Below, piece by piece: positions 41,101 through 51,663 of a DNA stretch of 64,000 bases. This DNA comes from Wuchereria bancrofti (lineage: Eukaryota; Nematoda; Chromadorea; Rhabditida; Onchocercidae). The DNA lies in the NCBI GenBank assembly GCA_005281725.1, contig SSBO01000001.1:3704399-3768398 (forward strand), written 5' to 3'. Position numbers and translations under genes: made by a program. Numbering within the stretch: position 1 is the stretch's first letter; each line of letters starts with the position of its first letter. Under the pieces are notes generated by a model that saw only the letters and a list, made by a program, of their open reading frames with translations, had not been told where the DNA came from and ran no database searches.

Positions 41101-41810
41101 TCCTTCGATGTTGTAACTGAAATAACTTCATACATATTCAGAATTTAATCTAGTTTAAACGCTTAACCACTACTTGTCGTTGTTGACAGAACACAGGTTT
41201 TCACTGTTTTGACTGTTGTGGTAAGCATGGAGCATATGACATATGAGTAACCGTATCAAACTGATAATGAATATCTGACTTCTTATATAGGTGGTTTCCA
41301 AACATTAAAAAAGTTTTAAAAATAAAAGCAAGAAAATCTAATTCTACGTCTCTGCAAGTTTTGTTTCAACGGTAGTATCCACTTTAGCCAATGGCACCTT
41401 CAGTTTCTTCGCAGCCTTTGCATACTCCGGTGCCAGCGCTTTACAGTGGCCACACCTGCAATAATAAAATCTTCAAAGTCATTTTTCAGAAAGGTTTACT
41501 GTGAAATAAATGCAGAATTCTACAATAACCTATGTAATACTATGAAATAAATTATTCTGTACGGTAAGCACGTACAATACGCAACCACTTACAAGGCAAT
41601 TAAAGGCCTCTAAGGAACAACGAAAAAAGCAGTATTTCACCAGGGAGCATAAAATTTCACTAGTGATGTTGGATGTTGCTGAAGGAAGGACATGAAATTT
41701 CTCTCATTCAAAACAAAGACACCATCATTTTGTTCAAATTCGCTTCCTTTCTCTTCCGCAGATACACACTCAAGCAAATATATCAGGATTAGAGTTATCC
41801 TTAACAGCAT
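38150..41810 (-). CDS. ERp72: ERp72-type protein disulfide isomerase, apparent one-base frameshift
   Basis: An ER-lumen oxidoreductase that forms and shuffles disulfides. Twelve exons (41810-41641, 41455-41348, 41116-41031, 40964-40768, 40634-40493, 40419-40264, 39957-39809, 39691-39513, 39230-39144, 38974-38836, 38695-38541 and 38404-38150) give about 607 residues, close to C. elegans ERp72. Domains: signal peptide ([17 protein letters not shown]); two thioredoxin domains with APWCGHC (Cys58/61 and Cys169/172); two redox-inactive thioredoxin-like domains; a third active domain with APWCGHC (Cys519/522) and DATANDIP. The tail is KIEL, a variant of KDEL. Exon 8 has 179 nt where 180 are needed: at an A7 run (39613-39619) the frame changes between LVGQRTKK and [16 protein letters not shown]. 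The cause is probably an assembly or homopolymer error, otherwise a real lesion. The start codon is 3 bp after a CATTACAG acceptor. It is divergently paired with the ligase gene 188 bp away. Confidence 0.92.
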
Positions 41811-41998
41811 CACCTGTAATGACAAACATCTGAGCGAGCTATTGGAAGCGCTTTCAAACGACAAGCAAACGCAAGTGCCCTTTCATTCTAGTTGATTACT
41901 ATCAAATTACTTCTTTGTTTTACTCTGCTTTTATCAAAAGTCCTGCAACTGACTCCATCACTGATCGTTGTCAAGTTAACTTATTCCACGTCATTAAT
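41811..41998. promoter_or_regulatory. Shared divergent promoter region
   Basis: A 188-bp gap between the ATG of the disulfide isomerase (-) and the ATG of the ligase (+). All regulatory DNA between the two starts must lie here, apart from introns. It contains a TGACGTGG element and, 145 bp away, an ATTGG (inverted CCAAT) at 41841. The CCAAT-to-CCACG spacing is not that of a classical ERSE. Confidence 0.6.
41986..41993 (-). promoter_or_regulatory. UPR element-like site TGACGTGG
   Basis: It reads CCACGTCA on the plus strand and TGACGTGG on the minus strand, the known core bound by XBP1/ATF6 bZIP factors. It sits 176 bp upstream of the disulfide isomerase start and just before the ligase start. 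An eight-base match can occur by chance, but its place before an ER-chaperone gene is apt. Confidence 0.5.
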
Positions 41999-44900
41999 AT
42001 GGCCATCGAAAAGAAACGAAATCGCACGGAACACCTGCTTGTAATTGACAAAGAAAGCGCAAAAGGTAATGCTTCAAAGAGTGATTTTTTGTGAAATTAT
42101 GATCTTTCGCGGAATCAAATATGTGCCGTAACATATGTGAGTGTTTAAGCCCAACAAAAAGTACTGAACTGAGCAGTTTAAACAGAAATTCTAATCAAAA
42201 ATGAATGCACGAAAGCTACCGGACAACTACGGCAACTCTACAACCGACCTCTGTACCTGACTAACACACTCATATCTTCCTCACCTCAAATGCTACTGTC
42301 ACAGTGTCACATATCAGTGCTGCTTACGAAACATTTCGTGCAGATAGAGTGCAGCAGAAACAGAGATAATAAAGAATGATAAAATTCACGAGAGAGTATG
42401 TAAAGGAGGTATGCTTAATGGATACCAGAAATTATGTTATCAGGGGTTGAAAGGTAGACAGTGAGTGGTAGCATTGGAAGCACAAACGATAAGTAGAAAT
42501 GCCAGAAATGATGGTGAATTTTTGCAGTGAAGAGGAATTAGATGAATAGTGTACGATGATGAACTGTGTGATATTTGCTTTCGTGATGGATAAAGTTGCA
42601 TAGATTGGTCTTTTTTTTGAAACGGATGGTTGAGTTGGACAACTTTCCCACTTACTGGCAAAGTAGTTTGAAATTTGATTAAAACTTTTTCCGAAAAAGC
42701 ACACTATGAAAGTTATTGCACAGAACATACTGAATCTAAATCCCAACTTACTGAGGCAAGCGCAAGCAGAAAGGTAATACAGGCACCGCTCGCTTCGACG
42801 TATCAGCAACAGGTGAACATTGAGTAAACAAGGTAGCGTTATTGTGTGCTTAAGGAACAAGTTCGACAACTATGACTTAGCTTGGACTTGAAGTTGTACC
42901 TCTGCTGGGTTGATTGATTGTTGTGCACCTGATTATTGAATAAGGAATAAATGTTTGAAATGGGAATAGAATGAATGAGTCTTTCTCACATATAATGAGA
43001 TGTTCAGAAAGTGTTACTTCATTCAGAAAATCACATCAATTAGGAACAGTCGTCCATATTTTCTGTTCTTAACATTTGTTATTATCAGTGTTGAACGGGA
43101 ATTCCTCCATTGATCAATGTCAAGCTTTTTAAAGATTTTAAACTCTAAATCGACAAAAAATAAGAAGTTGTTGATTGAGTATTAGACTTGTCACTAATTT
43201 GCAGCACTTAGCAGTGATTAATTGGTTTCATTTACATATTTCTCGATGTTTCATCAGTCTTTATAAGAATAATCATAAAAGTTCTAAAAGATTTCAGTTA
43301 GACGTATGGTCAAGAACCAAAAGAAGGCGGAAGAGCATAAAGAAGAAATTGAAGAAAGGTAATGCTTGAAATAGTTCACAGAGTAAACGTACACAATCTG
43401 TCTTGATAAGCGACAGACGATAAAAGCAAACAATAAAAAAACAGCTTAAAACACTCATTCTTTTCTGAATCTAAATGAAACTTCTAATAACAGCTTAATT
43501 TAGTTTAGTGGTGGTATTTTTTAAAGAAAACGATGATATGTAATATTATTTAAATGTTTTTTATTTCTTTTATAAATTTGGTATATTGGTTCAGCAACAT
43601 TATCAAATTAAAACATACAACCAGCGATTAATTAGAATAAAATTAGAAGTATTGGACTGAGAAAATTGATATAAACAAGTATCTAAAACTAACTAATATT
43701 AAAGCTAATTACGAAAATTCTTTCAACAATCGCAAAGTCTGTTATGTCTAATTTCTAATTAAATCTTTGCTCAGTTAAAATAACGACAATATTCTCCTTA
43801 CCATTTAATTATGCTTTCAGCTTATAGCAGATTTCTGCAACTTTTGTGATATTTGTTTTTTGTCCTTATCATTTATAAAATTAGGAAGAATTATTCCTCA
43901 GGACTGCGATGTTGCAAATGCAAGGAGTTGAATGCATGGCGCATTAAACTGAGACAATGTGGACATTTTGTTTGCGTCACATGCATTCTCGAACATATTA
44001 AGGTGACCTAGGATGTCATCTTCTCATCAAATACATAGGAGAGGAATTAGAATTAGTTTGATAATGAAGCGAATTTTAGAAATTCAAATGAGTAAACTTG
44101 AAAAAATTTGAACAGTGTGTATTATGCTTGGATTAAATTAAAATAAACTGAATTTTATTAAACTAAACTGAACAATGTTTAGATGATCAAATTAAACCAC
44201 AGAGTTTAAATTAGTTTAATTACAAAAATTGAACCTTTCACTAAAACTTTGTAGTATTGGATTGAGGAGGAAAACAAAGTACGAATAAAATGTGCAAAGA
44301 GGACATGTCCAAAGCGTATCCACGAAAATGATATTGACGCCGTGCTTGACCCTGATAATGACGATTTGGAGACTTTTATGAAAAGAGCGAAACGCGAGTA
44401 TTTATTACATGAACACCGAAAACACAGCATTTATTTTGCATTTGGAGGATTGATACAAAGGTGTCCACTTTGTAAGGTTAGAGATAAGTCTACTAATAGT
44501 TGAGTCAGGTGGTGTATTAATATTGTCATGCTTCTCCGAATTTTAACGGTATGTTTGCACAACGTGCAGCAATATCATTAGTAATTAGATCGACAAGACT
44601 TAAAGTTTTTGAATATACTTGAAGTTAAAATGAAGGAAGCAAATTGTATAAATTTCCTTGATGAATTTATTCAAAAGAAGTTATGCACTGAGTAAATGAA
44701 TTGTGAGGGTCTTATGGTTTCATACTGGCATTAAAATTACATTCAAAAGAAGAAATAGCCGATGCAGTGCTTGAAGGTGCGCTGTAATGTTCATTTTTGA
44801 AAATGAGTAGTTGAGTAGTACAATTGTAGGCGCTTTACACAGAGTACAATGGCTGCAATTTTGTGCAATGCGTTAATATAAGGTGTAAACAACGATTTTG

Positions 44901-46453
44901 CTGGTTATGTAATGAGCCTACAGAATCACTGCAACATTTTGCCGGTATTTATTTCTTTACTCTTAATAGAAGGTAGAGGAATCAGATCAGTTGGTGAATA
45001 TTTGCATATTAGAAATTATAACATTTTAACGACTATTTACTTGAGCACAAAATTATCTGCTCAGTTTCATACTTCTAATAAAAGTCCAATTGTGCAGTCT
45101 TCCACCATATTCATGAAAACTTTCTAATAATAACGTCAAATTATTTCATTTGCCTTCAATTATTTTATATCATTTGTTTAAAAAAATCTCTTTTCTCATT
45201 CTACCATCTCTTCTGCCACAAGCTATAGTACTTCATGGACTTGTTTTGAACTGTAATAGAGTTCGTTATGTTTTAATATCGGAGACTGAAAAAGTTTTGT
45301 TATGAGAAAATAATTCAAACATGGATATCTGTAGGTGGAAGATGCAAACTTGGATGGGATGATTTATTCAAAATCTGTTTCATACTCAAATTTTTGGCAT
45401 TCACCGAAGGATGCTTGCTTATTATTTTCTTACCACTCGTTAGCACAACTTTAATTGTTAGTTTGTGGAATTTATTTCCCATATATTACCCTTTCATGTG
45501 TAGAATCTTTGCTGTACGTTTGATGGTTCATTTATGCTTCCCAAGCTTCTATATGATAAGTATCAATTCAATGCAAACGTTTACAATTGGTTCTTTAAAA
45601 ATCTGTTGAAAATATTTTATGAAGAATGCCAGATGTACTGCGGATCATGAAGATGTTTTAATTAACAGGGACCAATCATAACATTTAGTATTTTTTTGAT
45701 ATCTGAGAAAGTCTGCCATATATATCTTCCTGTTATGATATTATTTAACACAATAACTTTTACAGTATTTTGGACCATTATTAGTATTGATCACATTCCC
45801 TTACTATATAATTTTATTGCTTCGAGAATGCATGCGTGGAATGGGTAAACCACCATGGGCAGTTACCACCTTGGTAATAATATCATTTTATTTAATTTAG
45901 CAATTGATCTAACGGAATTAATCAACTACAGCATGTAATTTTGATGGATTTCATCATATACAGCAATAATTCGAATTGTAAATCATTTGCATTCTACTTG
46001 AGACAGTGGTGCTGTATCCGATTATGATGTTAACAGCGGTGCCTTTCGCCATTGGTTCATTGGTATTTTTGATACCGATGTCAGTTGCATACTGCACGAT
46101 AGCAATCATCAAATGTATTCCTGCGTTTTCACGAGTAAGTAGTAAGCACTGTGCGAATCTATTATCAAACTGTTACTCGGTTATTTACTTACTAATTCTA
46201 TAGATACTTCCATATTAGTTTAGTAAAAAAAATGTATTACCTACTTTTTTAGGCTTGTGATATCCTTTATTTTATGTCAGTGTTAGTTGGTTGTTTTGGC
46301 TTAGACCAATGGCGTACCATTTTGCGGGAAAATTATGAAGTCAACCGTCAACATGAAGTAGAAATTGCACAGGAAAGGGCGGAATGGAATGAATGTTTGT
46401 TCTTAAATCAATTATTTTACTCAGTGCTGTATTTCTGCTCTAATAATGACTAA
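41999..46453 (+). CDS. Membrane RING-between-RING-like E3 ubiquitin ligase lacking an IBR
   Basis: Predicted ubiquitin ligase anchored in a membrane. Nine exons join in phase (41999-42065, 43298-43358, 43885-44002, 44255-44476, 44830-44944, 45335-45456, 45766-45873, 46003-46134 and 46253-46453), giving 381 residues. A charged N-terminus (KKAEEHKEEIEER) precedes a RING1 (CCKCK, then CGHFVCVTC, then KCAKRTCPKRI; about residues 52-90). After a helical spacer comes one cysteine cluster, RCPLCKALYTEYNGC then VQCVNIRCKQRFCWLC (151-182), spaced like a RING2 with a Cys at the catalytic position (C165). No separate IBR is visible. Three or four hydrophobic helices follow, then a charged tail. The RING2-then-helices order recalls RNF19/RNF144-type ligases. 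An alternative start is the ATG at 43306, just behind a TTTCAG. Membrane (ER?) location is inferred. Confidence 0.85.
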
Positions 46454-47010
46454 GGTTGTAATTAGGCTAAAAAAAAACCAGTAATTTGTTTGTATGCTCC
46501 AGGCACATAACAGACTTCTTCTAGTACTATTATAATAAGCCTGACAATGTGTCTTGAGGCTTATATGAAAATCGTGTTAAGCTGACACATAGTTCACAGA
46601 GCTTAAAAAGTCTTAAAAATTGTTGAAAAAATTTAGGAAATGTAACAGCACTGAAAACCGATGTTACGCTTGGTAAAAATGATCGATTATGAGGGGATAT
46701 CGGTGTGTTGTCATAATCAATTGATTACTTTTGGTGATTTAAAGATTGTTTAATTTTATCGATAAATTTATTTTTATCAAAAGAATTCATCGTCGACATT
46801 AAAAATATACTCTGTTCCATCAATACAAGTTTGAATTTACTTCCAGAAGCACAATTTAAAGTTGGAGTAATTTTTACACATCACAAGGTATTCCATATAG
46901 ACTATGTTTTACATTGAAACACAAAGATTCAAACTAATGCAGAGATTTCCGGATGAATAAGCAAGCGCAATAGTTTTGATAAAAAATGATAGTAAAAGGT
47001 TATGGTAAAT
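46454..47010. other. Convergent intergenic spacer
   Basis: This is the 3' flank of the ligase (+) and of the protease (-). No gene is seen. Confidence 0.6.
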
Positions 47011-49181
47011 TCAGAAGTCGCATCTTGCATAATCTTCAATTAGCTCAGTAGTTTTGTTCATTTTAGCGAATGAGTCTTGAATGTAAGGCAGCATTTTGCG
47101 GACATCACCCATCACATCGTATAAAAACGCATTTTCCTGCAGAACTTTTGTGATGTCGATAATGTCTGATAAACGGAAATATTGAAAATGTCGAAGAAGT
47201 TTCTGAGTGGAGAGAGACACTTTTGACTAAGGTTTGTTTTTTTATTTAATTGTTTAATTTGTTAGGAATTTAACTTCTTGAGCTGAGTTCCCAAAAATGT
47301 TAGGAATGCGTCTGAAAAAATATTTATGCATACTTCGCCATAGCAAGAAGAAGGATGAGATTCCAACAATGGTTCAGAATGTGACAGAATACCATAAATC
47401 CGTTCACCGAAATCTGTACCGCAAACGAAAGGCCCACCGGAATCACCCTGAAATGAATTCATAGCTCCAACAAATGAATGACTGATAAAAGGAAATATGA
47501 ACATTTATCATCCGTCTATTCCATCAAAAAATATCAAGACTTAATATCTTCAAAATCTAAGTTTTATATCTTGTAATATTCTAAATACAATCAATATAAA
47601 TACCTTACTGATAATCTAACCAACCAATATGATTAAAGTAATTTGTTAAATCAACGCCATTTGGGAGAGATCTATTTCCATAAACTTTTGTTATTACGTA
47701 AAATTAACTTACACCACATATACGACCTTGACGTATATATTGTGCATTATTTTCCATCGGTATCAAAAGCCGTCCATTAACTTCCCAAACTGAAATATTT
47801 GTTAGCTTCCGCAGCTTACCATCTGGTCCACCTGCAAAAGGGTTGGATGTCCAGCATTTTATTAGAACTGAAATTAGAGACATTGCTTGAAGTTGCTTTC
47901 GCGAATAATATAATAATTCTTATTAAAACTTGTAGCAGACAGATCTGAATCTCAATTGATAAACAAATTTTTTAATATTTCTTGGAAAGAACGAATTCAC
48001 TCTTTGTCTATACACCTAAGTCACTGGTATTTTGCGTATGAATTAGGCAAAAGAATTTGATTATTTTGAATTCAAAGCTTTGTACCTTTTTCTGAAGCTC
48101 CGTAACCGAATAATGAGCACTGGTCGAGTAGTTCCTTCGATGGTTGTAAAGTTTTCCATCTACGAGTTCCTATGTCTTTCACCGGTAATTTGATAATTGA
48201 AAATACTCTTCCATTCCTAGCTCGACATACTGGCAACGGCTTGTCTAATTCAAATAATGCATAATCCAAAATCCCTTCCTTTTCCTGCACAAATTATTTA
48301 TACAACTGATATGAACAAAGTTGGTAAGTATAAATTTTCAGCATTTAAAACAAAGCATTTATGAAAATTAAAGACGTGCTTTTTAAGATCAATTGGACTT
48401 TGAAAGCAGCGATGATAATTTCATTACATCTGGTAAGTGAACTATCCAACGCGGATAGTCTTTATCTACTCCTATGCTATTGATTTTGTGACTAATCTAA
48501 AAATATACCATCTCTCATACAACAGAAAAATAAGCTACCAGCAAAATTAAAGGAAAAACAGAACAGAACAAAAAAGTAGGCTTACTTCTAGGTCGGATAT
48601 CTTTAACATACCGTGAATTTTACCGCTAACCCAAGTTGCATAAGATCGTCCACGGTCCTGTCGAAATATCACTTTCTTCACTTTACCAAGCTGTTTCTTC
48701 GTTTTTTCATCACTAAAAACTGCAAATTTATGAGACAATCTTGAGGTTGCGTGAAATGAGTTTGGGCATTCCTATAATCTCATAAAAAATAAAAGTTTAA
48801 ACTAAGAATAAGCCATCTAATAGTTTATAAATTCAATGCTTACACCATGCAATGCGCGGCAGTCATCATTATTGAACGAGATAAGAGACTACCTGTGCAT
48901 AATATCTTCCGATCTGCAAAAAAGGAAATCAATGTTGATCCAAAGTGATTTAAATCAGTTTGACTTATTTGTCGTGCTATGTTTAAGATTCATGCCAAAA
49001 AATCAGAAATTTTTCTTAAGGTTTGTTGCTCAGACTTACCTGGCCAAACAATATATAGCTCGGCTATATATGGAAATGATTCAGGCGCAACTAATTTGCC
49101 ATTACTGACCATCCTTCGTGAAAATGTATCACTTACGTGAAACAAAAGTAGCAAAGTAATTAATGTTATGTATGAGAACAT
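47011..49181 (-). CDS. Secreted trypsin-like serine protease
   Basis: S1-family endopeptidase, probably secreted. Exons 49181-49040, 48913-48846, 48771-48586, 48284-48086, 47831-47713 and 47447-47262 give 299 residues. A signal peptide (YITLITLLLLFHVSDTFS) precedes RRMVSNGKLVAPESFPY, where cleavage after Arg would expose MVSNG in place of the usual IVGG. The triad is present: His in MTAAHC (H68), Asp in LDYALFEL (D139) and Ser in GDSGGP (S241), with an intron just before GDSGGP. A second ending is possible: a good GTATGC donor at 47333 inside the last exon joins in phase to 47226-47011, replacing the terminal 24 residues with a 71-residue tail (to LIEDYARCDF) and giving 347 residues. The start is 5 bp after a TTTCAG acceptor. 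Substrate unknown; there are no extra domains. Confidence 0.88.
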
Positions 49182-51663
49182 ATTTTGCTGAAATCTTGTA
49201 AATTTGTTTTAAAAAAAAGCAAATAACAATAATTACAGTGATAATGATAATGGTTCAAATTTATCACACAATAAGGGAGTAAACCAGATATCAGTAGTAT
49301 ATTAACAAATATTTCAACTTTGGATAACTGAGATTTCGCACCGTTGATTACAGATCTATTTTTAATCAGCCTAACTTTTATCTTTTTAAACACTACATTT
49401 TCGTCAACGGCATTTAACTAATAAAATAACCCTTTTATTATGGACCGCGACATATGAATGGAAGATTAGTAAAAAAAGTAAAAAAGGATCAATGTTTTGA
49501 GATGTTTTTTTTTTTTGGATTTATGAGAAAATAGCATCCAAAAATTTATGTTCAAATAAAATTGAAAATACTTCCTTTCTTTAGTAATAATTAGCAAATT
49601 CCAAGAAGTAACGTGAAAAATAAGATCGATGCAATTAGATAATAAAATTCAGCAAATTTGACGAACAATAAAAACTGCTTCGGAAAGGTTGACAATTTTC
49701 CCTCGAATCTCGAATTTTGCTAATTACGTTCTAATTCTGCTTGATTTCTGACCGCCAGAAAAGTTATGGCCAGGAGAATTTGAAATGTGACAATATTCCT
49801 TAAATCTTATCATTGTTTCCACGAAAGACCACATAATAGATGCCATGTTCATACTGCATTAATTAACAATGTTCGCAGAACTGGGACTGCTGAAAAAAGT
49901 GATCGTAGATTGGAGCTTTAGAAGTGGCGAATCAAATGATATGTTAAATAGTTCTGCAGTTCATAGATCAAAGATTCGCGGCATTTCGTATTTTCCAGAA
50001 GTGCTAATGATGGGAAAAATGTTAACCGGTCTGCAAATGACTTTATAAGCTGATAATGAGACTATATAGCTTCTACCAAATGGAGGAAGCGAGATATTGA
50101 TTCGCTAAACCTAAAATGATTGGAAATATTACAACCCTAATGAACAGCGATATTATTTGCTAGGATACGGAAAACGAGGAAAACATTAGAGGTAATAAGC
50201 AATATTCTATACTATGAAAATCTGATTAAAATTGAATTTGATCAATTTCTAAAGGACCATTATTCACATTAAATACAAGCAATAAAAATTCCACATTGCT
50301 AATGACGCTTCAGCTCAAATACTTATTCTTTTTTTTGAAATAATATGATCACGTTTTCTTGCAAACAATTAGCAGAAGGTTACTGAGAGTAGGATTATTG
50401 CCTTGTGAAAATTTAGTGAGTGAGCACCTATCCACCTGCCCAAATGCAATACCTCCTTTCGACCAGGAAAACCTATTTTGCATAAGAATTCATCGAATCA
50501 TTGACAAAAGAAAGCGTGTCCGCACTGTTCTGTGTCATTTTGTTACCGAAAGAAATTTTAGGAGAATAGTGGAAAAATGCCTACCCATACACATATAGCC
50601 TGCAATTCTAAAGTAATTTGAATACAACAATGTCACATCAAAAAATTTTATTAACACTGCAAAATACACACAAATTGAAAATAAAAGTTTGCACGTTCCA
50701 AAAGCATCGAATGAATACTTTAATTCATACACTAATTACACCATATGATAGATATGAGAAACATGTTGAAGGTACAACTGCAGGAGTAAAGGATGATCGC
50801 AGCCAACAGCAATAATTCCTTTCAAAACTAGCTGTACAGCTAGTTGAAAGCCAAGGACAATACTCGGCAAGACTGACAACAAAATGGATGGAAGCTAGAA
50901 GCTAACACTAATACAAACTATAAAACAATGCTTGCAAACGATTAAACATGAATATGCAAATTTCAAAACACATGGATGAAAAAGCAAGAACTGGAAACCA
51001 AAAACACAAGATCACAAAAAAGAAAAAAAAATTGGATATTAGGCACTTGACAAAGTGACGTGATAAAAACGTCCCAGAATTATCCGCCAAACTACTGCTC
51101 TACACGGTCCTGGTGAATTAACTTTGATAAATCCGATCAAACGGCACACTGTAAATCAAATTATAAGTGTCGACAGCTATACATCGCTTAAAAAAATCAG
51201 TAAAATACGACTTGTAATTCTTCTCTCAGTTTGATCTGCCGAAACAGATCACTGATCCGCTTCCCTCCTTTACTACGTTTCCTTCCTCCACTCTCTTCCC
51301 GTTCGAGCCCAATCAATCGAGTCAACAAATATAAAGAAGCAAGCAACTCCATGAAACAAAAATTTCCCTTGCAAAAATAATGGAAACTTCAGCAAAACCC
51401 ATAATCCTGGTAATATTGAAATTCAGTAATCTCTAACACTTCTATTTAAATAAAATAAGAAATTGATATTAAAAATAGTTTGGTAATCTGACCTTTGTGA
51501 ATATCGGTAAATTTAAATCAATCCGAAATTAGAACTCCAGCTTTTTTACGATATTTATGAGATTGTAAAATCCCAACAATTCGGTCTAAAACGTAAGTTG
51601 TTGAACCTATTGAAGTAAATCCACAAATTAGTCTCTTGGTAATTGCAAAACTAATAGTATTAA
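49182..51663. other. Intergenic, no gene recognised
   Basis: 2.5 kb between the protease start and the PUF stop, probably holding the protease promoter and the PUF 3' UTR. The 79-codon plus frame at 50359-50598 has no recognised motif and no partner exon. Confidence 0.5.
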
